Shown here piece by piece: positions 16,150 to 24,435 of a DNA stretch of 48,281 nt. Below the pieces are notes generated by a model. The model ran no database searches, had not been told where the DNA came from, and saw only the letters and a list, made by a program, of their open reading frames with translations. The position numbers and the translations under genes are program-made. The DNA is taken from positions 1-48,281 of the forward strand of contig JBGSYN010000284.1 of assembly GCA_041750975.1 (NCBI GenBank), read 5' to 3'. The first letter of the stretch is position 1, and every line of letters starts with the position of its first letter. The stretch is from JBGSYN01 sp041750975 (GTDB lineage Bacteria > Pseudomonadota > Alphaproteobacteria > Geminicoccales > Geminicoccaceae).

Positions 16150-16315
16150 CGAGCCCCGGGTTTTCGAGCCCGCTCGCCGTTCCCTGGCTTCGGGTTGCCC
16201 GAAGTGCCTCGATCTCGATTCGCAAGCGTTCGAGTTCATTGCGAAATCTGGCCAATGCCATCGCGTCGGATAGCTCATCGAATGAGGTATCTCGGTGAGT
16301 GTCGTCGACCTTCAT
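16088..16315 (-). CDS. Small hypothetical protein with coiled-coil segment
   Basis: A 75-residue ORF from ATG 16315. Residues 10-42 (SFDELSDAMALARFRNELER and LRIEIEALRA) look like an amphipathic or coiled-coil helix; the C-terminal third overlaps the end of the convergent oxidoreductase gene. GAGG stands five bases before the ATG and a better AGGAGGT further up. A palindrome sits at the likely promoter. I do not recognise a family. The helix and operator-like palindrome favour a real gene, but the 62-base overlap with a solid gene is a caution. Confidence 0.45.
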   Translation of the reverse strand: MKVDDTHRDTSFDELSDAMALARFRNELERLRIEIEALRATRSQGTASGLENPGLVRLADNRPIASRPMNERRPR

Positions 16316-16333
16316 CGCAGCCTCTATGACCTC

Positions 16334-16350
16334 CTATAGTCTTACTATAG
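16334..16350. promoter_or_regulatory. CTATAGT-ctt-ACTATAG inverted repeat upstream of small ORF
   Basis: Seven-base arms at 16334-16340 and 16344-16350 separated by three bases; each arm contains the self-complementary CTATAG. It lies just upstream of the AGGAGGT sequence and 18 bases before the small ORF's start, so it could be an operator overlapping the promoter. No T-run follows, which argues against a terminator. Confidence 0.4.
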
Positions 16351-16390
16351 TACACACTCATGGAGCTTTGTGACAGCTTTATGACCGAGA

Positions 16391-16430
16391 CGTTAAAAAT
16401 TCGGGGCGCCCGCCGCGACGAGCGCCCCGA
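16391..16430 (-). terminator. Rho-independent terminator after phoD
   Basis: Read on the minus strand, a nine-base stem TCGGGGCGC pairs with GCGCCCCGA (positions 16430-16422 and 16409-16401) around a 12-base loop, followed directly by ATTTTTAACG. It begins 13 bases after the phoD stop, exactly where a terminator is expected. Confidence 0.85.
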
Positions 16431-16443
16431 TCGGTGCGTCGGA

Positions 16444-18024
16444 TCAAGCGGCCGGCGGGATTTCCTGCGTAAACAGGGTCTGGCCGCCGATATCCTTGAG
16501 GTGCACGGTCATTACCTCGCTCTCGCGGTCGATCTCAACCTCGCCGAAAAATTGCATACCGGCGCTCGGGGGCAGATTGACCTGGCCCTCTTCGGGCGCC
16601 TTCACGAACATCACCTGCGGCCCGAAGGTGTTATCCATGGGGTTCGGACCGAAGGTGCCCGAATTCAGGGGGCCTGAGACGAACTCCCAGAACGGGGCGA
16701 ATTCCTGGAATTGCGCCTGGTTCGGATCATAGTAGTGGGCTGCCGTGTAGTGCACGTCGGCAGTGAGCCAGACGGTGTTCTTGATGTTGTTGTCGCGGAT
16801 GAAACGGAGCAGTTCGGCGATTTCGAGCTCACGGCCGAGAGCCGGACCGTCGCCATTCGCCATGTTCTCGAAATTTTCGCTTTTGCCGTCCGGTACGACC
16901 AGGCCGATCGGCATGTCGGAGGCAATCACCTTCCAAGTCGCGTCCGACTCCTGCAAAGCCCGCCGCAGCCAACGGAGCTGATCGCTGCCGAGAAAGCGCG
17001 TGATATCGCTCGCGGATTCCTGGCGATTCGGTGTGTTTGGACCGCGATAGGAGCGCATGTCGATGCGGAAGATGTCGAGCATCGGGCCATAGCTGAACTG
17101 CTGATAGAGCCGATCGGGCTCGTAGGCGCTCTGGCGCACCGGCATGTATTCCATGAAGGCGCGGCGCCCCCGCGCAGAGAGCAAGGGGACGCTGGTTTCC
17201 TTGTATCTCTCGTCCTCGAGGATCTCGGTCGGGTACCAGTTATTGGTGACCTCGTGATCGTCCCACTGGGCGAACATCGGCACCTCGGCATTGAAGCGGC
17301 GAATGTTCGCATCCATCAGGTTGTAGACATAGTTGCCGCGGAATTCGTCGAGCGTTTCCGCGACCTTCGACTTCGCCTCGGTCGTCACGTTCTTCCAGAT
17401 CTCGCCATTGGGCATCTCCTGCTCGGCCTCGATCGGGCCGTCGGCATAGATAGTGTCGCCGGAATGAATGAAGAAATCCGGCTGCGCCTGCCGCATCGTC
17501 TCATAGATCTTCATGCCGCCGAAATCGGGATTGATGCCCCAGCCCTGGCCCGCCGTATCGCCCGACCAGACGAACCGCACCGTGCGTTGGGTCTCAGGCG
17601 ACGTCAGGAAGCTTCCCATCACCGGTTCGCTGACGCTGGAAAGATCGGCGAGGCTGGTGAAGTCGATCCTGTAAAAGATCCGCTGATCCGCCGGCAGGCC
17701 CAACAAATCGACTTTCCCCGTATAGTCGGTATCGGTCAGAACATTGAGTGGCTCGGTACCGCGCGCGGTTGCGAAATTTTCGCTTGTCGACCAGCTCACT
17801 CCCATCCGCGCCGGCCGATCGGCCTTCGACCAGATGATGGCACCGCCGGGGCGCAGATCGCCGACCTGAGCGCCGTAAGGGGCCTGGACGCGCTCGGAAT
17901 CAGCGATGATGGAGGTCTGTGCGAAACCGCGGATCGGCAGGCCCGAAGCGGAAACGAGCCCGGCGCCGGCCAAGGCACTCGAGCGCAACAACCCACGCCG
18001 CGAGATCGAACGGAATGTCTTCAT
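16444..18024 (-). CDS. phoD: Tat-exported alkaline phosphatase/phosphodiesterase PhoD
   Basis: A 526-residue PhoD-family metallophosphatase. The N-terminus carries a twin-arginine signal (SISRRGLLRSSALAGAG), so the folded enzyme is exported with its metals. A PhoD N-terminal beta domain is followed by the catalytic domain with metal motifs WSGDTAGQG, FIHSGDTIYADGP, QWDDHEVTNNW and LTADVHYTAAHYY. It hydrolyses phosphomonoesters or diesters outside the inner membrane to release phosphate. Upstream lie three PhoB-type half-sites in 11-bp phase, and a strong terminator follows, so it forms a single-gene phosphate-regulated unit. Length is normal for the family. Confidence 0.95.
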   Translation of the reverse strand: MKTFRSISRRGLLRSSALAGAGLVSASGLPIRGFAQTSIIADSERVQAPYGAQVGDLRPGGAIIWSKADRPARMGVSWSTSENFATARGTEPLNVLTDTDYTGKVDLLGLPADQRIFYRIDFTSLADLSSVSEPVMGSFLTSPETQRTVRFVWSGDTAGQGWGINPDFGGMKIYETMRQAQPDFFIHSGDTIYADGPIEAEQEMPNGEIWKNVTTEAKSKVAETLDEFRGNYVYNLMDANIRRFNAEVPMFAQWDDHEVTNNWYPTEILEDERYKETSVPLLSARGRRAFMEYMPVRQSAYEPDRLYQQFSYGPMLDIFRIDMRSYRGPNTPNRQESASDITRFLGSDQLRWLRRALQESDATWKVIASDMPIGLVVPDGKSENFENMANGDGPALGRELEIAELLRFIRDNNIKNTVWLTADVHYTAAHYYDPNQAQFQEFAPFWEFVSGPLNSGTFGPNPMDNTFGPQVMFVKAPEEGQVNLPPSAGMQFFGEVEIDRESEVMTVHLKDIGGQTLFTQEIPPAA

Positions 18025-18088
18025 ACTGAATCTGCTCCCAAGGCTGACTACGTCTTTTTTCGAGACCTGCCAAATCTAGCCTGAGGCT

Positions 18089-18128
18089 GTGACAGTGCCT
18101 TGGGCAAATCGTGACAGTCCGATGACAA
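18089..18128 (-). promoter_or_regulatory. Pho box (PhoB half-sites in 11-bp phase) upstream of phoD
   Basis: On the minus strand TTGTCAT (18128-18122) and CTGTCAC (18117-18111) are separated by four bases, the exact spacing of a PhoB box (CTGTCAT-N4-CTGTCAY). A third CTGTCAC lies at 18095-18089, 22 bases on, again in phase with the 11-bp period. The sites end 65 bases before the phoD start codon. Confidence 0.8.
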
Positions 18129-18153
18129 CGGAGCGAACGGCGTGTCTACGGCT

Positions 18154-18822
18154 CTAGATCTCCACCCACATCCGCAAGAGGTTGTGGAAGCTTTTCGAGA
18201 CGAGGTCGAACTCGGCGGTCTTGCCGGACTTGTCGAAGAGGTCGCGGCGGACTGTCTCGAGATCGAACAACAGCTCGCGTTGTGCCGGATCGCGGACCAG
18301 GCTTTGTACCCAGGAGACGGCGGCGAGGCGCTGGCCGCGGGTGACGGGGGCGACGTGATGCAGGGCCGAGGTCGGGTAGAGCACCAGGGCTCCAGGCGGC
18401 AACTTGATTTCCTGCGCGCCGAGCATGCCTTCGATGACCAGCTCGCCGCCGTCATAGTTGTCCGGATCTTCCAGAAACAAGGTGAACGACATGTCGGAGC
18501 GGATCGGCGGCCGGCCCGACATCAGGGCATTGTCGACATGGGTGCCGTACTCCATGCCCGGCTCGTAGCGCGACACCAAAGGCGGCTTGATGATCTTGGG
18601 TCGGGCCGCCATCTCGAAGGTCAGACTAGCGCGCACCGCCGCGAGGATCGATTGCTGCACCTTTTCGGTTTCAGGGCCCGGCTCGAGTTGCTGATTGTTC
18701 TTGACCGCCCGCGCGAACTTGCCGGCGGTCGCCCCGCCATCGACGAACCGCATCGAAGTGACCTTGGCCCGCACCAGCTTGGCCGCGTCGTAATCGAGAA
18801 TATCCGGGATGGAGATGATCAT
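18154..18822 (-). CDS. Fe(II)/2-oxoglutarate PKHD-type hydroxylase, PiuC/YbiX-like
   Basis: A 222-residue dioxygenase. The ATG at 18822 (MIISIPDILDYDAAK) is preceded by CGGAGG nine bases upstream and matches the usual N-terminus of the family; a GTG seven codons earlier is less likely. The iron ligands are YGTHVDNALM (HxD) and SALHHVAPVT (distal His), and the 2-oxoglutarate Arg lies in RLAAVSWVQS. PiuC-type proteins are often linked to TonB receptors and iron uptake, but none is adjacent here. It sits upstream of phoD on the same strand, and the Pho box lies between them. Confidence 0.9.
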   Translation of the reverse strand: MIISIPDILDYDAAKLVRAKVTSMRFVDGGATAGKFARAVKNNQQLEPGPETEKVQQSILAAVRASLTFEMAARPKIIKPPLVSRYEPGMEYGTHVDNALMSGRPPIRSDMSFTLFLEDPDNYDGGELVIEGMLGAQEIKLPPGALVLYPTSALHHVAPVTRGQRLAAVSWVQSLVRDPAQRELLFDLETVRRDLFDKSGKTAEFDLVSKSFHNLLRMWVEI

Positions 18823-18875
18823 GGGCAAAAGCCTCCGCGTCACTGCTGATGCGACGATTCCACGGGTTGGTGTGT

Positions 18876-19466
18876 CTAGTCGAGGCTTGCCTGTCGGCTC
18901 ATATCGGGAAGCTCATGGGCGATGCCCTTGTGGCAGTCGATGCAGGTCTTCTCGCCGGTCTCGAGAAAGCGTTCATGCTGCTCTGCGGCGCGCGCCGACT
19001 GGCGGGTGAAATCCATGTATTCGAGGGCATGGCAGTTGCGGCATTCGAGGCTGTCATTGGCAGTAAATCGTGCCCATTCCCGCTGCGCCATGACCAGACG
19101 ATGCTCGAGGAATTTTTCGCGGGTGTCGATGGTGCCGAAGATCGCCCCCCAAACCTCCTTCGAGGCTTGCATCTTGCGCGCGATCTTGTCGGTCCATTCA
19201 TGCGGTACATGGCAATCGGGGCAGGTCGCCCGCACACCGGAGCGATTAGTGAAATGAATGGTTGGCCTTATCTCCTGGTAAACGTTCGCCTGCATCTCAT
19301 GGCAAGAGATGCAAAAAGTCTCAGTATTCGTCGCCTCAAGTGCGGTGTTGAACGCGCCCCAGAAAATCACGCCGGCGATGAAACCTCCAAGAGTCAAGAA
19401 GGCGAGGCTGAAATGGACGCTTGGCCGTGTCAGGACCAGCCACCAGCGTTTGAGCCAGCTCCCCAT
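18876..19466 (-). CDS. napC: Tetraheme cytochrome c NapC (quinol dehydrogenase)
   Basis: About 196 residues from ATG 19466; AGGAAG sits about nine bases upstream, favouring this over the GTG at 19475. A single membrane anchor (FSLAFLTLGGFIAGVIFWGA) precedes a periplasmic domain with four heme-binding CxxCH motifs: CISCH, CPDCH, CRNCH and CIDCH. This is the NapC/NirT family. It oxidises membrane quinol and passes electrons to NapB and NapA. It is the last gene of napEDABC and lies 30 bases after napB. Confidence 0.96.
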   Translation of the reverse strand: MGSWLKRWWLVLTRPSVHFSLAFLTLGGFIAGVIFWGAFNTALEATNTETFCISCHEMQANVYQEIRPTIHFTNRSGVRATCPDCHVPHEWTDKIARKMQASKEVWGAIFGTIDTREKFLEHRLVMAQREWARFTANDSLECRNCHALEYMDFTRQSARAAEQHERFLETGEKTCIDCHKGIAHELPDMSRQASLD

Positions 19467-19496
19467 GTGTTTCACCTTCCTCTGGATTTTCTCCGC

Positions 19497-19955
19497 CTAT
19501 TCTGATGACTGGCCGGTTTCTTCAATCAGCAGGCTGTCCACATCGACAAAATCATTGCCGACAAGCGGTTGCACATCATGCTGCACGACGTGGCATTGGT
19601 TGCAGAAATATCGCCGTGGTGACACGACCGCGAGGATCTGGCCCTCGCGGTCCATGAAATGGGTGATGCTAACCATTGGCGCCTGTGACTGCTCAATAGC
19701 CGTACGGCTATGGCAGCTGAGGCATTGATTGTAGTTGCGGTCCAGCTGATAGCCGTCGATCGCATGCGGGATCGTCGGCGGTTGTTCAGGATAATTCCGA
19801 GCCCGGCGAAGATCCCTGTTCTCCACCTTGGCCAGCCGTGGCGGTTCACCCTCGTCGGTCAGCGGCGTCGGTCCCCGCAATGCGTCGATTTGCTCTTGAG
19901 CGACCACTGCGCCGCTAGCAGCTGCCATGATCAGGAAAACCAAAAGAGAACGCAC
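19497..19955 (-). CDS. napB: Diheme cytochrome c NapB, electron-transfer subunit
   Basis: A 152-residue periplasmic protein with a signal peptide (MRSLLVFLIMAAASGAVVAQ) and two CxxCH heme motifs, CLSCH and CNQCH, plus the family element APMVSITHFMDREG. I place the start at GTG 19955, because GGGAGG lies seven bases upstream; the TTG at 19961, overlapping the napA stop as TTGA, is too close to that signal. NapB relays electrons from NapC to NapA. The length and heme spacing are normal. Confidence 0.95.
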   Translation of the reverse strand: MRSLLVFLIMAAASGAVVAQEQIDALRGPTPLTDEGEPPRLAKVENRDLRRARNYPEQPPTIPHAIDGYQLDRNYNQCLSCHSRTAIEQSQAPMVSITHFMDREGQILAVVSPRRYFCNQCHVVQHDVQPLVGNDFVDVDSLLIEETGQSSE

Positions 19956-19957
19956 GA

Positions 19958-22471
19958 TCAAGCCTCCCTTGCCGGGACAATCCTAACGGCGCACTTCTTG
20001 AAATCGGTCTGCTTGCTGATCGGATCGGTGGCGTCGAGGGTCACCTTATTGATCAGCTGCGACGCATCAAACCATGGCACGAAGACCAGCCCCTGCGGCG
20101 GCTTGTTGCGGCCACGCGTTTCGACCCGTGTGCGGATCATGCCGCGACGCGATTCGACATGAACCTCATCGCCACGGCGCAGACCCTGCTCGCTCGCATC
20201 ATCAGGGTGCATGTAGACGACGGCCTCAGGGAAGGCGCTGTAGAGTTCCGGCACGCGCCTGGTCATCGAGCCCGAATGCCAATGCTCGAGCACACGGCCG
20301 GTCACCAGCCAGAAGGGAAATTCATCATCCGGACTTTCGGCCGGTGGCTCGTAGGGCAGGGCGAAGATCCGCGCCTTCTTGTCTTCGTAGCCGTAGAATT
20401 GCACACCACTCCCAGCCTCGACATAGGGATCATAGCCTTCGCGGAATCGCCAAAGCGTTTCCTTGCCGTCGACCACCGGCCAGCGCAGCCCCCGGGTCTC
20501 GTGATAGGCCTCAAATGATGCCAGATCATGACCATGACCACGTCCAAATCCGGCATATTCCTCGAACAGCCCCTTCTGAACGTAGTAGCCGAAATCCTGA
20601 GCCTCGTGATTACCGAACTCGGGATGGGTTTCGTCCAGACCGTAGCGATCAATCTCGCCATTGGCGAACAGGAGTTCGTAAAGCGTCTTGCCCCGGTAGT
20701 CGGGGTTGGCATCGAGGAACGCCGGGTCCCAAACCTCATCGGTGGTGAAGCGCTTGGAAAATTCGACCAGCTGCCAGAGATCGGACTTCGATTCGCCGGG
20801 GGCGTCGACCATCTGATGCCAGAACTGCGTCCGGCGCTCGGCGTTGCCATAGGCTCCCTCCTTTTCGACCCACATCGCCGTCGGCAGGATCAAATCGGCC
20901 GCCTGTGCCGTCACCGTCGGATAGGCATCGGAAACCACGATGAAATTATCAGGATTGCGGTAACCCGGATAGGTTTCCTCGTTCATGTTGGCCGCTGCCT
21001 GGAGATTGTTGTTCACCTGGATCCAGTAGGCGTTGAGCTTGCCGTCCTTAAGCATGCGATTTTGCAGAACGGCGTGGTATCCGGGCTTTTCCGGGATCGT
21101 GCCTTCGGGTACCTGCCAGATGGTCTCGGCGATCCGCCGATGCTCCGGATTATTCACCACCATGTCGGCCGGCAGGCGATGCGAGAACGTGCCGACCTCG
21201 CGGGCGGTGCCGCAAGCCGAAGGCTGGCCGGTGAGCGAGAACGGGTGATTGCCCGGCTCCGAGATCTTGCCGGTTAATAGATGAAGGTTGTGGACGAGAT
21301 TGTTGCACCAGACACCGCGCGTGTGCTGATTGAAGCCCATGGTCCAGAACGAGACGACCTTGGTATTCGGATCCGCGTAGAGTTCGGCCAATTGTTCGAG
21401 CTTCGAAGGCTCCACGCCGGAAATCTCGGCAGCCTTGTCGACATCGTAATCTGCCACGAAAGCTGCGTACTCGTCGAGCGTCATAGGCTCGGAACCGTTT
21501 GGATCACCGGCATTGGCGGCGGCCTGCTCGAGTGGATGCTCGGGCCGGAGCCCGTAACCAATATCCGTGTTGCCGCGCCGGAAGATGCAGTGATTGGCGA
21601 CGAATTCTTGGTCCATGCGGCCGCTTTGGACGATGTGATTCGCGATATAATTGAGGATCGCCAGATCGCCTTGGGGCGTGAAGACAATCGGCAGATCGGC
21701 GAGTTCGAAGCCGCGGTTCTCGAGGGTCGAGAGCACGACCGTCTTGACATGGGGCACACTCATCGCCCGATCGGTCACCCGGGTCCAGAGAATCGGGTGC
21801 ATTTCCGCCATATTCGAGCCCCAGAGCACGAACGCGTCTGTCGCCTCAATATCGTCATAGCAGCCCATCGGCTCGTCGATGCCATAGGTGCGCATATAGC
21901 CGGCCACCGCCGAGGCCATGCAATGTCGTGCATTAGGGTCGATATTGTTGGAGCGGAAACCGGCCTTCATCAGCTTGGCGGCCGCATAGCCCTCCCAGAT
22001 CGTCCATTGGCCTGAGCCGAACATGCCGACATAAGTTGGATCCTTCTCTTTTAGGACCTTCTTCCATTGCGCCGCCATGACGTCGAAGGCCTCGTCCCAG
22101 CTGACCGGGATGAAGTCTCCATCCTTGGCGTAAACGCCGTCTTTTTTACGCAGAAGCGGCTGCGTCAGGCGGTCTTCACCATACATTATCTTGGAAAGGA
22201 AATAGCCCTTCACGCAATTGAGGCCGCGATTGACTGGGGAATGGATATCACCGTGAGTGGCGACGACACGGTTGTTCTTGGTGGCGACCATGACGCTGCA
22301 GCCGGTGCCGCAGAACCGGCAGGGCGCCTTGTTCCAGTTCAGTGCCGTGACGTCCGCGGCCGTCACCAGATTCTGCGCCTCTGCCGGGATACCGATGCCA
22401 GCGACGGTGGCGGCAATTGTCCCTGCCTGCAGACGGATATAGTCGCGCCTTGAGAGTTCGGGCAGATCCAT
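19958..22471 (-). CDS. napA: Periplasmic nitrate reductase catalytic subunit NapA
   Basis: An 837-residue molybdoenzyme. It has a Tat signal (LSRRDYIRLQAGTIA at residues 6-20) and a [4Fe-4S] cluster motif CRFCGTGC with a further Cys in LNCVKGYFLS. The Mo-ligating cysteine is in NARHCMASAVAGYM. The bis-MGD binding domains follow, including FVLWGSNMAEMHPILW, then the C-terminal FWLVTGRVLEHWHSGSMTRR. It reduces nitrate to nitrite in the periplasm. Full length and complete. It starts 14 bases after napD with a GGAAGG ribosome binding site and is followed by napB. Confidence 0.98.
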   Translation of the reverse strand: MDLPELSRRDYIRLQAGTIAATVAGIGIPAEAQNLVTAADVTALNWNKAPCRFCGTGCSVMVATKNNRVVATHGDIHSPVNRGLNCVKGYFLSKIMYGEDRLTQPLLRKKDGVYAKDGDFIPVSWDEAFDVMAAQWKKVLKEKDPTYVGMFGSGQWTIWEGYAAAKLMKAGFRSNNIDPNARHCMASAVAGYMRTYGIDEPMGCYDDIEATDAFVLWGSNMAEMHPILWTRVTDRAMSVPHVKTVVLSTLENRGFELADLPIVFTPQGDLAILNYIANHIVQSGRMDQEFVANHCIFRRGNTDIGYGLRPEHPLEQAAANAGDPNGSEPMTLDEYAAFVADYDVDKAAEISGVEPSKLEQLAELYADPNTKVVSFWTMGFNQHTRGVWCNNLVHNLHLLTGKISEPGNHPFSLTGQPSACGTAREVGTFSHRLPADMVVNNPEHRRIAETIWQVPEGTIPEKPGYHAVLQNRMLKDGKLNAYWIQVNNNLQAAANMNEETYPGYRNPDNFIVVSDAYPTVTAQAADLILPTAMWVEKEGAYGNAERRTQFWHQMVDAPGESKSDLWQLVEFSKRFTTDEVWDPAFLDANPDYRGKTLYELLFANGEIDRYGLDETHPEFGNHEAQDFGYYVQKGLFEEYAGFGRGHGHDLASFEAYHETRGLRWPVVDGKETLWRFREGYDPYVEAGSGVQFYGYEDKKARIFALPYEPPAESPDDEFPFWLVTGRVLEHWHSGSMTRRVPELYSAFPEAVVYMHPDDASEQGLRRGDEVHVESRRGMIRTRVETRGRNKPPQGLVFVPWFDASQLINKVTLDATDPISKQTDFKKCAVRIVPAREA

Positions 22472-22485
22472 CTTGATAGCCTTCC

Positions 22486-22731
22486 CTAGTCTTCGGTTTG
22501 GTGGAATACGAGCGAGGCCGAAAGCACGCCGTCGAGCCGGTTCAGTTGATCGATCACCTCGGAAATTCGGCGTTCGTCGGCGCTTTCGATGACGGCAACG
22601 ATCTTGCCGGACTCGCGGGCGAAAACGTCGGCTTCCGGAATTGCCCTGATCGCCATCTCGACGGCATCGCCGCTGGTCGGCACCGCCTGGACGATCACAC
22701 TCGCAAAATGCAGTGGAGCCACTGTGCTCAT
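22486..22731 (-). CDS. napD: Nap chaperone NapD
   Basis: An 81-residue cytosolic protein starting at ATG 22731 (MSTVAPLHFASVIVQAVP), whose ATG overlaps the napE stop as ATGA. The ferredoxin-like fold pattern of NapD is visible: the first strand SVIVQAV, the helix around DAVEMAIRAIPE, and the strand GKIVAVIES followed by a helix and GVLSASLVFH. NapD binds the Tat signal of NapA and holds back export until the cofactor is inserted. The longer upstream frame is only the napE region in another frame. Confidence 0.93.
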   Translation of the reverse strand: MSTVAPLHFASVIVQAVPTSGDAVEMAIRAIPEADVFARESGKIVAVIESADERRISEVIDQLNRLDGVLSASLVFHQTED

Positions 22732-22886
22732 ACCGACGGCGGTCCGTAGATTAGCTGCGTCATCCAGACCACGAAGCCGTAACCGCCGACGGTAACCACG
22801 GCCAGTACCGGAAACAGCACCACAGTCAGAAAGATGAAAGCGACCAGTTCGCGCCATCGCTTGGGCGAAGTTGGCTGCTGCGTCAT
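22728..22886 (-). CDS. napE: Small membrane protein NapE
   Basis: A 52-residue ORF from ATG 22886 with GAGAGG seven bases upstream. It begins MTQQPTSPKRWRELVAF and continues into one membrane helix (FIFLTVVLFPVLAVVTVGGY), ending near WMTQLIYGPPSV. The helix with a polar Lys/Arg-Trp N-terminus and the YGFVVWM exit is the NapE pattern. It is the first gene of the nap operon and is coupled to napD by ATGA. Its precise role is unknown, as for NapE generally. Confidence 0.9.
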   Translation of the reverse strand: MTQQPTSPKRWRELVAFIFLTVVLFPVLAVVTVGGYGFVVWMTQLIYGPPSV

Positions 22887-22953
22887 GGCGGGCCTCTCAG
22901 TTCAAGAAGACCTCATCGGCTCTAACAGTTGCCCACGAATTTGGCATCGTGCA

Positions 22954-22967
22954 TTGATCTGAGTCAA
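22954..22967 (-). promoter_or_regulatory. FNR/FixK-type box upstream of napEDABC
   Basis: Read on the minus strand the site is TTGAC-TCAG-ATCAA, matching the FNR/FixK consensus TTGAT-N4-ATCAA at nine of ten bases. The centre is 74 bases before the napE start. With a class II arrangement (centre near -41.5) the transcript would begin about 33 bases before napE. A -10-like GTTAGA lies at 22926-22921. Confidence 0.8.
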
Positions 22968-22990
22968 TCGTGTCGACCGATCCGAAGTTG

Positions 22991-23416
22991 TTAGGGAGTT
23001 CGCTTGGCAAGCAGATCGCGGATCTCGCCCAGTAGTTCCGCCTCCGTCGGACCTTTCGGCTCGTCGGCAGCGGTCTCGGGTTCCGCCTGTCGCTTGAGCG
23101 CGTTGACGCCCTTGATGACGAAGAACAGGATCCAGGCGACAATCAGAAAGGCGATGACAGCGTTGATGAAGACGCCATAGGTGATGATCGCCAGACCTTG
23201 TGTCTTGGCGTCGGCTGCCGAGACGACGTCCTGACCTGAAAGGTTTAGAAATAGACCTGAAAAATCGATTCCGCCGGTAAAGAGGCCGATGATCGGGTTG
23301 ACGATGTCTTCGACGAAACTCGTTACGATTGAGATGAACGCAGCACCGATGACGATGCCGACACCCATGTCGACAACGTTCCCCTTGACCGCGAATTCCT
23401 TGAATTCATTGAGCAT
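22991..23416 (-). CDS. mscL: Large-conductance mechanosensitive channel MscL
   Basis: A 141-residue homopentameric channel subunit. The N-terminal MLNEFKEFAVKGNVVDMGVG and the first pore helix VGIVIGAAFISIVTSFVEDI are near-invariant in MscL. The periplasmic loop is short, the second helix is FINAVIAFLIVAWILFFVIK, and the C-terminal bundle helix ends in EAELLGEIRDLLAKR. It releases osmolytes on sudden hypo-osmotic shock. It is monocistronic and divergent from the TauE-like gene. Confidence 0.98.
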   Translation of the reverse strand: MLNEFKEFAVKGNVVDMGVGIVIGAAFISIVTSFVEDIVNPIIGLFTGGIDFSGLFLNLSGQDVVSAADAKTQGLAIITYGVFINAVIAFLIVAWILFFVIKGVNALKRQAEPETAADEPKGPTEAELLGEIRDLLAKRTP

Positions 23417-23572
23417 TTTGTTTGTCTCGTCCTCTATCCTTCGCTTCGACTACGTGGTTTTCTCAAAGCAGACAATTATGCATTTCATGTCGTCGCCCGA
23501 CACGCTTTGATTTTCTGTGGGGCGAGCCGCCGAGGTTTGCCGCCAATAAATTCGTCCGGATACAGTTACATC

Positions 23573-24406
23573 ATGCACGACCAAGCCATACTCGACGTTT
23601 TGCCCTGGCTCATCCTGATCCTGCTCGTGACCGGTGTCGCCGCCGGCATCCTTGCGGGCCTGCTCGGTGTGGGCGGCGGCATCGTTATTGTCCCGGTCCT
23701 GTTCTGGGGCATGAGCCTGTTGGGTTTCGAGCCGGCGATTTCGATGCTGCTGGCCGTGGGCACCTCCCTTGCAATCATTATCCCGACCTCGATTTCCTCG
23801 GCGAGGGCGCATTATCGCCGCGACGCCGTCGATGTCCCTCTGCTCAAGCGTTGGGGGCCCTTCATCTTTCTGGGCTCGCTGATCGGAGGGCTGGCGGCGC
23901 GCTATTTCGGCGGCGAGGGATTGACGCTCGTCTTCGGTATCATCGCCCTTGGTGTGGCGCTTTTGATGGTCAAGAAGACCCCGCCCGTCATCGGTACGAA
24001 ATTGCCTCAATCGTTATGGCCGAACGCCGGCATTGCGGGGCTGATCGGGTTCTTTTCGGCACTCATGGGGATCGGCGGCGGCACACTTTCGGTGCCGACC
24101 CTCTCCGCTTTCTCCTTTCCGATCCGTCGCGCCGTCGGCACCGCGGCTACCTTCGGCCTGTTGATCTCGGTACCGGCGGTCTTCGGTTTCATCTGGAGCG
24201 GCTGGGGTATGCCGCAGCGCCCTCCCTACAGCCTCGGCTATGTCAGCCTGCCAGCCGCCGCCATCATCTTTCCGGTGACGGTCCTGTGCGCACCGATCGG
24301 TGCCCGCATCGCCCACACCATCAATCCGCGGGCGCTGCGCCTCGCCTTCGCAATTTTCCTTGCGATTACCGCCTTTCGCATGTTGCAGTCCACGCTACTC
24401 GGCTAA
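23573..24406 (+). CDS. Sulfite exporter TauE/SafE family membrane protein
   Basis: About 277 residues from ATG 23573 (MHDQAILDVLPWLILILL); the open frame begins at a TTG at 23507 but the hydrophobic core starts after the ATG. Eight or so membrane helices are visible with the two internal-repeat signatures GLLGVGGGIVIVPVLF and MGIGGGTLSVPTLS. Members export or import small anions such as sulfite, sulfoacetate or organosulfur compounds; the substrate is unknown. A small exported protein gene follows 29 bases later on the same strand. Confidence 0.92.
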   Translation: MHDQAILDVLPWLILILLVTGVAAGILAGLLGVGGGIVIVPVLFWGMSLLGFEPAISMLLAVGTSLAIIIPTSISSARAHYRRDAVDVPLLKRWGPFIFLGSLIGGLAARYFGGEGLTLVFGIIALGVALLMVKKTPPVIGTKLPQSLWPNAGIAGLIGFFSALMGIGGGTLSVPTLSAFSFPIRRAVGTAATFGLLISVPAVFGFIWSGWGMPQRPPYSLGYVSLPAAAIIFPVTVLCAPIGARIAHTINPRALRLAFAIFLAITAFRMLQSTLLG

Positions 24407-24435
24407 CCCTTGACCTAAGACAAGGAGGAACCACG

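Noticed and set aside
16711..18084. 457-codon open frame on the plus strand
   Set aside because: It is antisense to phoD, which has a Tat signal, all metal motifs, a Pho box and a terminator. The antisense product is Arg/His/Asp-rich without any motif, a usual result of GC-rich codon bias.
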